Source: Nonomuraea typhae (GTDB lineage: Bacteria; Actinomycetota; Actinomycetes; Streptosporangiales; Streptosporangiaceae). From it: DNA of 64,000 bases. The notes beneath the pieces are model-generated. The model searched no databases. It saw nothing but the letters and a program-made list of their open reading frames with translations, and was not told the origin of the DNA. This document shows, in pieces, positions 41,248 to 51,500 of this stretch (position 1 is the first letter of the stretch; each line of letters opens with the position of its first letter). Made by a program: the position numbers and the translations under genes. The stretch is taken from assembly GCF_009760925.1 (NCBI RefSeq), contig NZ_VRLV01000013.1, forward strand, positions 124,001 to 188,000, given 5' to 3'.

Positions 41248-42291
41248 TCAGACGTGTTCGGAGAGCGGGGTCTCCGCGCGTTGCTGTGGGATGCCGGCCA
41301 GGGCGCGCTGGCCGGTGGTCAGGAGCGCGGCCACCGGGCTGGGCTCGCGCAGGCGGTTGATGCGGTCGCGCATGCCCTTGCGCATGCGTGAGGCGCGGCG
41401 CTTCTGCATGGTCTTCTGGAAGGCCAGCATGTGCTCCTTGGCGGCCTTTCCGTGGCCGGTCAGCTCGTAGCCCATGTCTTCCAGGCGCTCGCCCAGGGCC
41501 TGCTCGCAGAGGGCGATCTCCCAGTCCTCCAGGCGCTGGGCCCAGCTGCCCACGCGGGACTTGGTGACCTCGCCGTGCGTGTTGCTGTGCCAGACCTTGT
41601 GGACGGGGACGGCGACCTGGGCGGCCTCGCGGGGCGAGAGCATGGCCGGGTCGAAGTCCTCCTCCAGGAAGTGGCAGAGCTTCTTCATCTCCGTGGCCGG
41701 GTCGTCGGTGAGGTTTTCGTAGCGCAGCTCGAAGTAGCTGTCCTCGGGCATGGTCTTGCGCAGTTTGACCCCGGCGTCCATGGCCTCGGCCCAGGTGGCG
41801 ACCGCGTGGAAGGAGTCCAGGGTGTACCAGGGCATCTCCTTCAGCGAGGCCACGCAGTCGCGGCCGTCCCTGATGAGGTGGATGAACTGGGCGTCGGGGA
41901 ACAGGCGCTGGAGCATGTCGACCTGCTTGACGTAGCTGGGCCGCTTGTCGCCCCAGCGCGCCTTGCCGAACCGGTCGGCGTACATGCGGAAGGCGGTGCC
42001 GATCACCGAGCCCAGCGAGCCGGGGCCTTCCGCGCACTCGCGGACGTAGTCGTCCTTGTCGATCTTCAGCTCGCGGAACTTGGTGTTCTTGTCGGTGGCG
42101 ATCCACTGCGCCAGCGCCTGCCGCGCCGAGGTGGCCCGCAGGTCCCCGTAGATCCGGCGCCGGTAGTAGGCCGGGACCAGGAAGCGGGTCTCCGGCGCCA
42201 CCGCGACGCGCGGGTGCGAGTGCAGCATGAGCTGCAGCATCGTGGTGCCCGAGCGTGGACACCCGACGACGAATATCGGCCGATCCGACAT
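41248..42291 (-). CDS. PAPS-dependent sulfotransferase
   Basis: A 347-residue sulfotransferase. The 5'-phosphosulfate loop is VVGCPRSGTTMLQLMLHSHP at the N-terminus, the 3'-phosphate motif is IHLIRDGRDCVASLK near 138-146, and the basic C-terminal region is typical of the family. It transfers sulfate from PAPS to a hydroxyl or amine. It follows the CDP-alcohol phosphotransferase by 20 bp at the end of a minus-strand glycopolymer operon, so its substrate may be the polymer or its lipid carrier. That is inference from position. ATG 42291 is chosen because the phosphosulfate loop starts soon after. Confidence 0.88.
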   Translation of the reverse strand: MSDRPIFVVGCPRSGTTMLQLMLHSHPRVAVAPETRFLVPAYYRRRIYGDLRATSARQALAQWIATDKNTKFRELKIDKDDYVRECAEGPGSLGSVIGTAFRMYADRFGKARWGDKRPSYVKQVDMLQRLFPDAQFIHLIRDGRDCVASLKEMPWYTLDSFHAVATWAEAMDAGVKLRKTMPEDSYFELRYENLTDDPATEMKKLCHFLEEDFDPAMLSPREAAQVAVPVHKVWHSNTHGEVTKSRVGSWAQRLEDWEIALCEQALGERLEDMGYELTGHGKAAKEHMLAFQKTMQKRRASRMRKGMRDRINRLREPSPVAALLTTGQRALAGIPQQRAETPLSEHV

Positions 42292-42311
42292 TTCTTGGTT
42301 ACCCCCGAAAC

Positions 42312-43124
42312 TTAGACGAGAACGTGCTCTCGGCTCTCCTGGGAGGCCGCGCCGGCGAACCTGCGCGCGAAGAGCCACATCCGATACACCAGGAAGATCT
42401 CGTTGGCGAGCAGCAGCACGCTGATCGTGGCCGAGATCGGGATGAGCGCCGCCGCGCCGATGAGGGGCGCGACCACGAACACGGCGGCGTGGAACTCGAT
42501 CCCGCTGATGAGGTGAGAGCGCACCCTGCGGCGCGCCAGGAACCTGTTGAGCCTGCGCATGAACGACGGGCTGCGCGCGGGCCGTGGAACCATCTCGACG
42601 TCCTCCGGAGGCTCGGGCTTGGGCGGCATGCCCTCCCTGACAACCTCGCGGACCCGCTTCATCTGGGGCGCGTTCACGTACCTGAACAGGTCGAGGACGG
42701 CGACCGTCGCCCCGAGCATGATGAACTCGACGTTCCGCGTCAGCATGTACTGCCCGTAGGCGAGCCCGGCGGCGCAGAACACCACCCTGACCCGGTCACC
42801 CACGTAGTCGAGCCACAACCCGAACGGCGTCCCCGTGCCCTTCAACCGGGCGATCTTCCCGTCGACACAGTCGATCATGAAGCTCAGGTAGAACACGGCC
42901 GCGCCGGCGGCCAGTTTGTCGACCGCGAACAACGCGGCCGACACCATGCCGAGGACCAGCGAGAAGACCGTGAGCGCGTTGGGCGTGACCCGCGTGTGGT
43001 TGGCCACGACCAGCGCGACCCGGCAGGCGACCGGGTCCACCAGGTACACGGTCCACCAGGAGTCTCTCCGCTTGCGTGTCGCGTGGACGTCATCGAGCGA
43101 ATAGGTCCTCATGGATTCCAGCAT
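42312..43124 (-). CDS. CDP-alcohol phosphatidyltransferase family enzyme
   Basis: A 270-residue membrane enzyme with the complete CDP-alcohol signature: DCVDGKIAR followed by G and the two last Asp (GLWLDYVGD) at residues ~82-107. Hydrophobic helices flank the motif, with a cytosolic loop (MPPKPEPPEDVEMVP). The family condenses a CDP-activated alcohol with a second alcohol, making phospholipids or polyol-phosphate intermediates. Here it lies between a GT2-TagF gene and a sulfotransferase, so it may make an anchor lipid or CDP-alcohol-derived unit for the polymer. ATG 43124 is chosen; GTG 43130 is two codons upstream. Confidence 0.88.
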   Translation of the reverse strand: MLESMRTYSLDDVHATRKRRDSWWTVYLVDPVACRVALVVANHTRVTPNALTVFSLVLGMVSAALFAVDKLAAGAAVFYLSFMIDCVDGKIARLKGTGTPFGLWLDYVGDRVRVVFCAAGLAYGQYMLTRNVEFIMLGATVAVLDLFRYVNAPQMKRVREVVREGMPPKPEPPEDVEMVPRPARSPSFMRRLNRFLARRRVRSHLISGIEFHAAVFVVAPLIGAAALIPISATISVLLLANEIFLVYRMWLFARRFAGAASQESREHVLV

Positions 43125-43147
43125 GGCCACTCACGGGCGTGAACCGA

Positions 43148-46100
43148 TTACTCTCTGGAACTACTGGAAGATGTCCATGCCGCTTCTTGACCATCACGGA
43201 AGACTCGGTCGACGACCCGGGCGGCGGCGTGCCCGTCGTCGAGGGGGCAGAAGCGGTCTTTGAAGGCCGCGTAGAGGCTCGCGTACTTGGCCTCCACCTC
43301 GCCGATCCCGGCGAGGGCGGCGATGACGTCGCCGGTCTCGCGCAGCAGCGGCCCGGGCGCCTCGGCCTCGAAGTCGAAGTAGAACCCGCGCAGGGTGTCG
43401 CGGTAGTGCTCGAGGTCGTAGGTGTAGAAGAGCATGGGCCGCCCGGTCACGGCGAAGTCGAACATGGCCGAGGAGTAGTCCGTCACCAAAACATCCGCTA
43501 CCAGGAAAAGCTCCTGGATATCCGGATAAGTCGAGACATCGAGCACCCTGTCCCCGGCCACCCCCGGCCGATCCGTGACGTTGGGATGCGCGCGCAGCAG
43601 GAACACGTAGTCCTCACCCAGCTCCGCCGCCATCCTGGCCAGATCCAGCCGCAGGTCGCAGCGGTAGCGCCCGCGCGCGGAGAAGCTGTCGTCGCGCCAC
43701 GTCGGCGCGTAGAGGACGACCTTCTTCCCGTACGGCAGGCCGAGCCGCTCCCGCACCTCCCCGGCGGCGCCGGCACGGCTCAGCACGTCGTTGCGCGGGT
43801 ACCCTTCCTCGACCACCTCCCCCTCGTACCGGAAGGCCCGCCGAAGCACCGGCGTGGACCAGGGGCTGGGCGAGACGAGATGGGTCCATTGGAGCACCTC
43901 GACGCCCAGCCGCTCCTTGTAGTCGGTCCGGGCGAACCGGATGTTCTCGATGTCGAAGCCGATGCGCTTCAGCGCGGTCCCGTGCCAGGTCTGCACCACC
44001 ACCTGCCCCTCCCTGCGGCGGAACCATTCGGGCAGGTGGGCGTTGGTGACGATGTACCGGCTGCGGGCCAGGGCCTCGTAGTAGGCGGCGCCGTTGGTCT
44101 TGACGGGCGTCAGCCCCGGCGGCAGTTCCACCTGGCCGTCGCGCACGTTCCACGTCATCTCCAGGTCGCTGCCCCGGCGCACGAGTTCTTCGTAGATGGC
44201 CTTGGGGCTGTCGGCGTACCGCTTGCCGCTGTAGGAGTCGAAGAAGACGGCTTCGCGCAGCGGCTGCTCGCGCAGCTTCGGGTAGCGGACCTCGCGCAGC
44301 CTGCGTTGCCGCTTCTCGCCCCGTTCCTCCTTGGCCAGGTCGGAGCCGATCTTCACGGTGGCCTCGCCGCTGTCGCCCACCGCCAGCCGCAGCGTGCGTC
44401 CGCCGATCTCGACGGCGCTCGCGGGCAGGCACAAGTCGATCTTGAGCGGGCGGCCGTCGGCCATGCGCAGGCTGAGCGAGTAGGTTCCGGAGGGCAGCGG
44501 CACGGCGCCGGCGAAACCGGGCACCCGCAGCACCGGCACGTGCGCCCGCGCGCGCTCGCCGGTCAGCGTGACGGGGAAGCAGACGTCGGCGCCGCGCGCG
44601 ATGTTGCGCGCCACCAGCGTGGCCGTGCCCGTCTCCGCGCGGATGAGCGAGCCGTCGAGCGTCAGCGACCCGTCCTCGGCCCACTCGGCCGCGTCCACGT
44701 GCAGCGTCTCCGGCTGCTCGCGCAGGCTCAGGTGGCCGGAGGGCGCCCGCTCGACGATCAGGTCGCGGCCGCCCACAGCGTGCCGGGCGCCCTCCGCCGC
44801 GAGGCTGACCAGCCCGACCCCCGGCACCTCCGCACGCCAGCTCGCCGTGGTGTCCAGCCGGGGGTCGCCGAGGTTGCGGGCGGGCAGCAGTTCCCGCACG
44901 TCGACGGCGAACTCGATGCCGCCGTCCCGGACGGTCGCCGGGCAGCGCCGTACGACCTCCCCCGGCGTCCGGACGAGCACGACCTCGGGGCACGACCCGA
45001 TCGCCCGGTCCAGATCCCCGCGGAAGACCAGGCGGCCCTCGTCCAGCCGGTGCCCGGTGACCGTCGCGGCCTCCCGCCCGGAGTGCACGCGGAACTGGCC
45101 GGCGTCCGACCACGAGAACCACACCCGGCCGTGGCCGGTCTCGAACAGCTCGCCGCGCAGGGGCAGCGCCCCCGGCGTCTCGGCCAGCTTGGCGCTCCTG
45201 CGCCGCCGCCGGTGGGTCACGGTCAGCTCCACGTGCCAGTCGGCCGCCCGGGCGGGCAGCGCGCCCGGGTCGAGGACGATGCGGAAGCCACACCAGTCCT
45301 TGTTCAGCGCGGTGATCGAGCGGGCGGCGGACGTGGTGACCGGGAGCTTGATCCGCTCGCGGGTGGCCTCGTTGACCAGCCGGGCGGTGACCTGCTGGTG
45401 CTTGGGATTGTCCGGGCTGGTGTAGCGCAGGGTCGCGCGGCCCTCGATGACCAGCTTGCCATCCTCGGCCGCGAGCCGGTCGATGCGGTGGATGACCTCC
45501 AGGTCGTTGCGATGCAGGCGGGTGACCGACGCGGGCACCGCCAGCGGCGGGTCGAGGTGGTAGGAGCGCAGGCTCCGCCGTACCCGGGTGGCGGGTTTGG
45601 CGGCCGCCTCCCATTCGAGGAACTCCAGCAGGTCGCCGATGCGGCGCTGCCGTACCAGCTCCCACTTGACCCGGCGGTCGGCCGACAGGTTGGCGAGGAC
45701 GCGCGGCCGGACCGCGGCCAGGTAGTCGCCGGTCAGGTCGAGGAAGCGGGCGCGGTAGCCGTCGTCGCCGTGGTGCAGGGAGTCCAGGAAGGCGATCAGG
45801 TCGCTCTGCAGCACCATGCGGTCCCAGCCGTCGATGTGGGCGCCCCAGCCGTTCTCGGCCAGGAAGCCGCGCACCGAGCGGACCGCCCCGACCCGGTCCT
45901 CGATCGCCTTCACGCTGGCGCGGTCCTGCGTGATGGACAGGTTGCCCTCCTCGCGCTCGCGCCACAGGTAGACGGGCACGGAGGTCATGTCCACGGCGGT
46001 GGCCAGGAAGTGGCCGCGCAGGGCGACGAACGTGTCCTCGTACAGCACGCCTTCCGGCATGACCAGCCCGTTGCGGTCCCAGAACGAGCGCCGCCACATC

Positions 46101-46579
46101 TTGTTGGTGACCTGCCGGTCCTTGAGCAGGATGTCGTGGCGGGTCACGTGGGTGCGCAGGCGCGGGTCGAGGAAGATCTGGCGGTGCATGCGCGAGGGAT
46201 GGCCGGCGCGCGAGGTGAAGCGGTGCACGTTGCCGCTGACGAAGTCGGAGCCGGTCCGGTCCAGGATGGTGACCATGGTCTCCAGCGCGTGCCGCGGCAG
46301 GATGTCGTCGCTGTCCAGGAAGACGAGGAACTCGCCGTCCGCCTCGCGCACGCCGGTGTTGCGCGCCGCGCCGAGGCCGCCGTTCTCCCGCCTGACCAGC
46401 CGGAAGCGCCGATCCTGTACGGCGAAGCGGTCGGCGACGGCGGCGCTGTCGTCGGGAGAGCCGTCGTCCACCATGACGACGTCGAAGTCCTGCCAGGTCT
46501 GGGCGACGAGCGACTCCAGACAGGCGGGCAGGTAAGCCTCGACATCGTAGATCGGGACGACGATGCTCACTCGGGCCAA
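43148..46579 (-). CDS. GT2 glycosyltransferase-TagF-like fusion, large form
   Basis: A 1143-residue protein. The N-terminal GT2 domain has IVVPIYDVEAYLPACL, VVMVDDGSPDD and FLDSDDILPRHALETM. The central ~400 residues consist of repeated beta-strand-rich modules of unknown role. The C-terminal TagF domain carries TWHGTALKRIGFD near 865, LYAPTWRDD and VLVTDYSSAMFDFAVTGRP near 1036, all intact. It is expected to add sugar and glycerol- or polyol-phosphate units at the membrane. It starts 14 bp after the AftA-like gene and precedes the CDP-alcohol enzyme by 23 bp. Confidence 0.85.
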   Translation of the reverse strand: MARVSIVVPIYDVEAYLPACLESLVAQTWQDFDVVMVDDGSPDDSAAVADRFAVQDRRFRLVRRENGGLGAARNTGVREADGEFLVFLDSDDILPRHALETMVTILDRTGSDFVSGNVHRFTSRAGHPSRMHRQIFLDPRLRTHVTRHDILLKDRQVTNKMWRRSFWDRNGLVMPEGVLYEDTFVALRGHFLATAVDMTSVPVYLWREREEGNLSITQDRASVKAIEDRVGAVRSVRGFLAENGWGAHIDGWDRMVLQSDLIAFLDSLHHGDDGYRARFLDLTGDYLAAVRPRVLANLSADRRVKWELVRQRRIGDLLEFLEWEAAAKPATRVRRSLRSYHLDPPLAVPASVTRLHRNDLEVIHRIDRLAAEDGKLVIEGRATLRYTSPDNPKHQQVTARLVNEATRERIKLPVTTSAARSITALNKDWCGFRIVLDPGALPARAADWHVELTVTHRRRRRSAKLAETPGALPLRGELFETGHGRVWFSWSDAGQFRVHSGREAATVTGHRLDEGRLVFRGDLDRAIGSCPEVVLVRTPGEVVRRCPATVRDGGIEFAVDVRELLPARNLGDPRLDTTASWRAEVPGVGLVSLAAEGARHAVGGRDLIVERAPSGHLSLREQPETLHVDAAEWAEDGSLTLDGSLIRAETGTATLVARNIARGADVCFPVTLTGERARAHVPVLRVPGFAGAVPLPSGTYSLSLRMADGRPLKIDLCLPASAVEIGGRTLRLAVGDSGEATVKIGSDLAKEERGEKRQRRLREVRYPKLREQPLREAVFFDSYSGKRYADSPKAIYEELVRRGSDLEMTWNVRDGQVELPPGLTPVKTNGAAYYEALARSRYIVTNAHLPEWFRRREGQVVVQTWHGTALKRIGFDIENIRFARTDYKERLGVEVLQWTHLVSPSPWSTPVLRRAFRYEGEVVEEGYPRNDVLSRAGAAGEVRERLGLPYGKKVVLYAPTWRDDSFSARGRYRCDLRLDLARMAAELGEDYVFLLRAHPNVTDRPGVAGDRVLDVSTYPDIQELFLVADVLVTDYSSAMFDFAVTGRPMLFYTYDLEHYRDTLRGFYFDFEAEAPGPLLRETGDVIAALAGIGEVEAKYASLYAAFKDRFCPLDDGHAAARVVDRVFRDGQEAAWTSSSSSRE

Positions 46580-46593
46580 GGTGGATCCTCCAG

Positions 46594-48399
46594 TCAGGTG
46601 CGTACAAGCAGGACGAGGCGCTCCGGCAGCTCGGTGAACTGGCGGAACCCGGCGAACTGCGCCGGTTGGAAGGTGATGCCGCGCCAGCGCCAGGCGTCGA
46701 GGACGAATACGTCGATCGCCCCGAAGCGGGTGGTGGCCGAGGCGCGGGCGAACTCGGCGGGGTCGCGGATCGCGGCGAGCCTGGCCAGCTCGGCCCGCCG
46801 GTCGTCGTAGCGGGTGAGCGTGTTCGCGGCGGTTCTGTCGCCGCCGATGTACCCCTTCCAGGGCAGGTAGGAGAAGAGCCGCTCATCGGCGGAGAGCACC
46901 CTGGGTCGGGCGGCGGGACCGAGGACGGCGGCGACCCGGTCGCGGATCAGCCGGGCGGGGAAGCCGGTCTCCCGGTGCGCGAGGCCGGTGAAGAAGTGCC
47001 GGCCCGAGGGCCATGCGGACGCCCACGGCTGGACGTCCTCCGGCAGCGCGGTCCGCCAGTAGACGGCTCCGGTCCCGGTCAGCAGGACGGCCAGTGCGGC
47101 CGCGCCGTACCTGCCGGGTCTGGCTCTGGCGAGAAGCGTGGCGAGGGTGAGCACGCCCGCGGCGGCCAGCAGCGGACCGGCCATGCGGGTGGTGTAGTGG
47201 TAGAAGCCGCTGTGCCCGTCGAGGACGAACCTGGCCATCATGGCCACCCGGTAGACATAGAGGCCGGCCAGCAGCAGAAGCATCGGGGCCGCCCACCACT
47301 CCCTGCCCCGGAGGAGGATCAGCCCGGCCATTCCGGCGAGTTGCAGCAGGCCGAGCGGGGTGGGGTCGAGGAAGGGGAACGGGTTGGCCGCCATGTCCGG
47401 GGAGACGTAGAGGTCGGCGAGAGGCTGGCCGCCCTTCAGCGCGCCCAGCACGTACGGCACCACGTACACCGCCGAGACCGCGGCGGCGCACGTGACGACC
47501 AGCGCCACGTGGATCATGTAGGCCCACCGGTCGGGCGCGCGCCACCAGGTCAGGGCCAGCAGGGCCAGCAACCCGGGGGCGGCGTAGATCAGGAAGCCCT
47601 GGTAGGTCATGACCATGACGCCGCCGACGAGCCCGGCCGCCCACCAGGCCGGCCGGCCGCGCGGCGAGGCGCCGAAGGCGAGGATCGCCCACGGGGTCAC
47701 GACCAGCGCCGCGATCACGCAGAACGCCTTGCGCGGGTCGCCGAACGCCGACAGCCCGGCGGCGGCGATCCCCAGCGCGACCGGCGGCCGCACCAGCCGC
47801 GCCCACAGCAGGTACGCGGCCACGACGGCGCCGGAGGTGACCAGGATCTCGGCCTCGGGCACGAGCCTCCAGGCGGGTACGCCGGTGAGCACCGAGGCCC
47901 GGCCGATCAGCCACGGGTAGAGCATGGGGTATTCGGCGGGCACCTCCTCGACGAAGGCGTCGGCGCTCCACGGCGTGACCGTGTACCGGGTGGCCGAGGC
48001 GGCGATTCTCCCCATGTCCCCGTAAAGCCCGGCGAAGCCGTACGGCGTGCCGTTGAGCATGGTCCGCAACACCAGCGCCACCCACCCGGCGAAGACCCCG
48101 CACGCGGCCCCGGAGACGTCCCCGAACCGCCAGGCCAGCACGATCAGCAGCGCCGAGAGCACGCCCAGCGCCGGCAGCGGCAGGATGGCGCCGCGCAGCG
48201 TGAGCGGGTCCGGATCGGCCCAGGCGACCAGCGCGAACCCGGCCCCGGTGGTGACGACCCAGGCCAAAGGCGCCCACCACCAACCGCCAGGACCGGACCG
48301 CCGTAGCGGCGGCCCCGCCAAGGGGCGGGCAACGACGGGTATGGCGTGCGTTGTCACGCGGTCAGCGTCGCAACGCCGGAGTTCGGGCGCGGCGCGCAC
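46594..48399 (-). CDS. GT-C membrane glycosyltransferase, AftA/arabinofuranosyltransferase-like
   Basis: A 601-residue polytopic protein with about eleven to thirteen membrane helices and a C-terminal extracytoplasmic domain of ~170 residues. The loop after the second or third helix (PYGFAGLYGDMGRIAASATR, then EEVPAEYPMLYPWLIGR) resembles the acidic loop of AftA, the decaprenyl-phosphoarabinose:galactan transferase of mycobacteria. That assigns it to GT-C enzymes using polyprenyl-phosphate sugars outside the membrane. The actual sugar is unknown. GTG 48399 has an AGGGG ribosome site; GTG 48357 is less likely. A hairpin at 48417-48448 lies directly upstream. Confidence 0.7.
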   Translation of the reverse strand: MRAAPELRRCDADRVTTHAIPVVARPLAGPPLRRSGPGGWWWAPLAWVVTTGAGFALVAWADPDPLTLRGAILPLPALGVLSALLIVLAWRFGDVSGAACGVFAGWVALVLRTMLNGTPYGFAGLYGDMGRIAASATRYTVTPWSADAFVEEVPAEYPMLYPWLIGRASVLTGVPAWRLVPEAEILVTSGAVVAAYLLWARLVRPPVALGIAAAGLSAFGDPRKAFCVIAALVVTPWAILAFGASPRGRPAWWAAGLVGGVMVMTYQGFLIYAAPGLLALLALTWWRAPDRWAYMIHVALVVTCAAAVSAVYVVPYVLGALKGGQPLADLYVSPDMAANPFPFLDPTPLGLLQLAGMAGLILLRGREWWAAPMLLLLAGLYVYRVAMMARFVLDGHSGFYHYTTRMAGPLLAAAGVLTLATLLARARPGRYGAAALAVLLTGTGAVYWRTALPEDVQPWASAWPSGRHFFTGLAHRETGFPARLIRDRVAAVLGPAARPRVLSADERLFSYLPWKGYIGGDRTAANTLTRYDDRRAELARLAAIRDPAEFARASATTRFGAIDVFVLDAWRWRGITFQPAQFAGFRQFTELPERLVLLVRT

Positions 48400-48416
48400 G
48401 GCAGCCCCTAAACCTT

Positions 48417-48448
48417 GCCCCGGGCAAAGCTTGACCTTTGCCCGGGGC
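48417..48448 (-). terminator. strong hairpin between GT2-TagF and AftA-like genes
   Basis: A perfect 12-bp stem (GCCCCGGGCAAA at 48417-48428 with 48437-48448) and an 8-base loop lies 44 bp after one minus-strand gene and 18 bp before the next. It may end transcription or attenuate it inside the operon. The ribosome site of the AftA-like gene follows directly. Confidence 0.75.
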
Positions 48449-48454
48449 TGCCGA

Positions 48455-48514
48455 GCGCACGAAAACCCCGCCTAGCGCACGAAGATCCGGCCTAGCGCAC
48501 GAAGACCCGGCCCG
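48455..48514. repeat. 20-bp tandem repeat at the 3' end of a GT2-TagF gene
   Basis: Units beginning GCGCACGAA start at 48455, 48475 and 48495. On the minus strand each of the two right-hand copies can be read as a V/I-F-V-R-stop end, so the last codons and stop of the gene have been duplicated downstream in the untranslated region. Confidence 0.8.
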
Positions 48515-51500
48515 CCACCCGTGCCGCCGCCCCGCCGTCGTCGAGCCGGCAGAAGCGCTCCTTGAAACTCCGGTACGGCCCGGCGTAGGCGGCCGCCACG
48601 CCGTCCAGCCCGGCCAGGGCGGCGGCCAGTTCCCCGGAGTCGCGCACCAGCGGCCCCGGCAGGTCGAAGCTGCTGTGGCACTCCAGGTCGGAGCCGAAGA
48701 ACACCATGGGCCGGCCCGTCAGCGCGAAGTCGAACATCGCGGTGGAGTAGCCGGTGACCAGCACGTCAGCCGCCAGAAACAACTCCGCCATATCCGGAAA
48801 TTTCGTGACATCGATGGCGGGCCCCACCTCGTCGTGTCCCCGCACCAGCACGACCGCGTCCGGCACCGCCTCGGCCAGGCCGGGATCGAACTCGTCCGCC
48901 AGGTACAACACCACCCGCCTGCCCTCCGGCACGCCGAGCTTGACCCGCGCGGCCCGCCCGCGCTCGTCCGCGCCGGGCGCCAGCAGCACGTCGTTGCGCG
49001 GCGACCCGCACTCCAGGACCTCGCCCGGGTAACGGAAGGCCCGGCGCAGCATGGGCGTGCTGAACGCATTGGGCGAGAGCAGGTAGTCCCACTGCCTGAC
49101 GTCGGCGGCCAGCCGCGCGGACCCGGCGGCGTCCTCCGGCGGCGCGCCGTGCCAGGTCTGCAGGTACGTCTGGCCCGGCCGCTTGCGGAACCACGCGGGC
49201 AGCAGGCCGTCGGCCACGATGTAGCGGGCCGTGGCCAGCGCCTCGACGTGCGCCCTGCTGTCGCGCACCACCGAGCGCGCGCCCTCGGGTACGGCGAAGC
49301 GTCCCTCGCTGCGCACCCACACGAGGTCGAGCCTGCTGCCCGCCAGGTGCTCGAACAGGGCGCGCGGATCGCCGGCGCACCGCGTGCCCGCGCCGCTGTC
49401 GAAGACCACGCACGGGCGCAGGGGCTCGCGCCGCAACTTCGGGTAGACCGTGCGCTCCAGGACTCGGCGGGCGTATCGGCCGCGCTCGTCGTCGGCCAGC
49501 GCCTGCCGTACGCCGAGCAGCAGCGCGCCGGTCTCGCCCGGCCGCAGGTCGAACTCCAGGTCGTCGCGCACGTGCGCGGCGGGCAGGCAGCCGGGCCCGT
49601 CGACGACGACCGGGCGGCCGTTCCCGTCCAGCAGTTCCCAGACTCCGGTGGGCAGCCCGGCGGGATCCAGCTCGGCGCGGAACCGGTCGTCCTCCCACGT
49701 GACCGCGAACGGGCGGCAGTCCCCCTCGACCCGCCTGCGCACGCTCAGCCCGGTGGGCTCGCCGAGGTGGCGGCCGGTGAGCACCAGGCCGCCTCCTGCC
49801 GACCAGCGCGCGTCCACGATCACCGGCAGGCAGGGGCGCAGCAGGATGTCGGCGGCGCCGTACCGGCCGTGGGTGAGCACGGCCTCCCCTCCGGCGGCGC
49901 GCACGTGAACGGCGGAAAGGTCGTCGGCGGCCAGCGGGAAACGCTCCCCGCCCGCCTCGAACTGCAGGCCCCAGCGGCTCTCCTCGCCCTCCCACAGCAG
50001 GGGCTCGCCGAGCGGGCTCCGAGGCGGGTCGGCGAGCTCACCGACCGGAATCGTCACGGTGAAGCGCTGGTGCCGCTCGTCCTCGGCGACCAGCTCCAGC
50101 GCGCGGCGCACCTCGGCGCCGTCCCGCCTCCTGACCGCGACCAGCACCGGCGGCTCCGGGGCGGCGAACCGCTTGATCCACCCTTCGACCCGCACCCCCT
50201 CGTCCACGGTACGGCAGGCCGAGACGGCCGCCTTCGGCTTGCGCACCCGGATCTGGAAGCGCCCGGCCTCGGTGAACAACGGCCGGACCCAGCAGCGCTC
50301 GGCCACCGCGCGGGCGGCGGGCCGGTGTTCCCTCAGATCGGCCGGCGGACCGGTCGGGCCCTGCTTGTGCTGCCCCCCGGCGTTGACGGCCACGCGCAGC
50401 TCCCACACGCGCGTCTGCCAGCGCCCGCCGCTCTGCAGCTCCTTGGCGGCGACCTCGGCGCGGAACCCGGCCCAGTCGTGGCACACGCGGGACTGGCCGG
50501 AGGCGGCGGTGACGTCCGGGCGCCGCTCGCGGGTGAGCTTCAGGGGGATGCGCGCGCCTGAGCGGGTGTCCTGCAACCAGGCGCGCAGCCGGTCGCGCCG
50601 GCCCATCTCCAGCCGGTCGAGATAGGCGTGACCGGTGACGATCAGGCTCTCGCCCCGCCAGGCGACCGAGTCCACCTTGGCGCGCAGCGTCAGGTCGCGT
50701 TCGGCGCGGAAGAGGCCGTCGGGCAGCTTGACGCCGACCTCCGGCACGTCGTGGTACAGCCGCCGGCGCAGCAGGCCCCGGCGGACGATGCCCGGCGGCT
50801 CCTCGGCCGCGCCGGCCTTGAGCAGCGCGGCCAGCTCGCCCTCCCTGGCCAGCGTGAGCGCCAGCCGATGGGCGGCGCCGACCTCGGCGTAGACGGAGGC
50901 GTCCACCCGCCGCAGATATCCGGCGGCGAGCTCGAGCAGGTCCTCCCGCGGGACGGCGGCGAGCTCTTCCAGGATCAGCCGGATCTCGCCGAGCAGCACG
51001 GTCTTGTCGAAGGCGTTCTTCAGCTCGGGCGCCTCGGCCTCGAAGAAGCAGGCCGCGTGGTGCAGCCCGTCGATCCGGGCGCGCAGGTCGTCCGGGCGGC
51101 GGCGCCGGTAGTAGACGACCTCCCTGACCACGTCCACGCCCTGCGCCCGCACGTGGGCGCGCATGGTGAGGGGGATCTCCCCGCCCGGCCCCGGCGGCGC
51201 GACCTCCCAGGTGGCGCGGCGGAAGACCTTGTTCCACAGCGAGCGGTCCCACAGCAGGCGGTGGTCCTTGCCCACGTGCGTGCGGGTGCGGTTGGAGGTG
51301 AACAGCCCGGCCGGCAGCCACGAACGGCGCAGGCCCTCCACCCCGAACGTGCGCACGTCACCCGAGACCAGATCCGACCCCGTGCTCTCCAGCGAGCCGA
51401 CGAGCAGGTCGTACGCCTGGGGCGGCAGCAGGTCGGCGCCGTCGGCGAAGGCGAGGTACTCCCCGCGGGCCAGGCGCGCGCCCGCGTCACGCGCCGGGCC

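Noticed and set aside
43076..46810. Very long open frame on the plus strand opposite the large GT2-TagF gene
   Set aside because: It mirrors the G/C-rich codon pattern of the minus-strand gene, encodes a Gly/Arg/Val/Pro-rich product with no domain, and the minus-strand frame has clear GT2 and TagF motifs.
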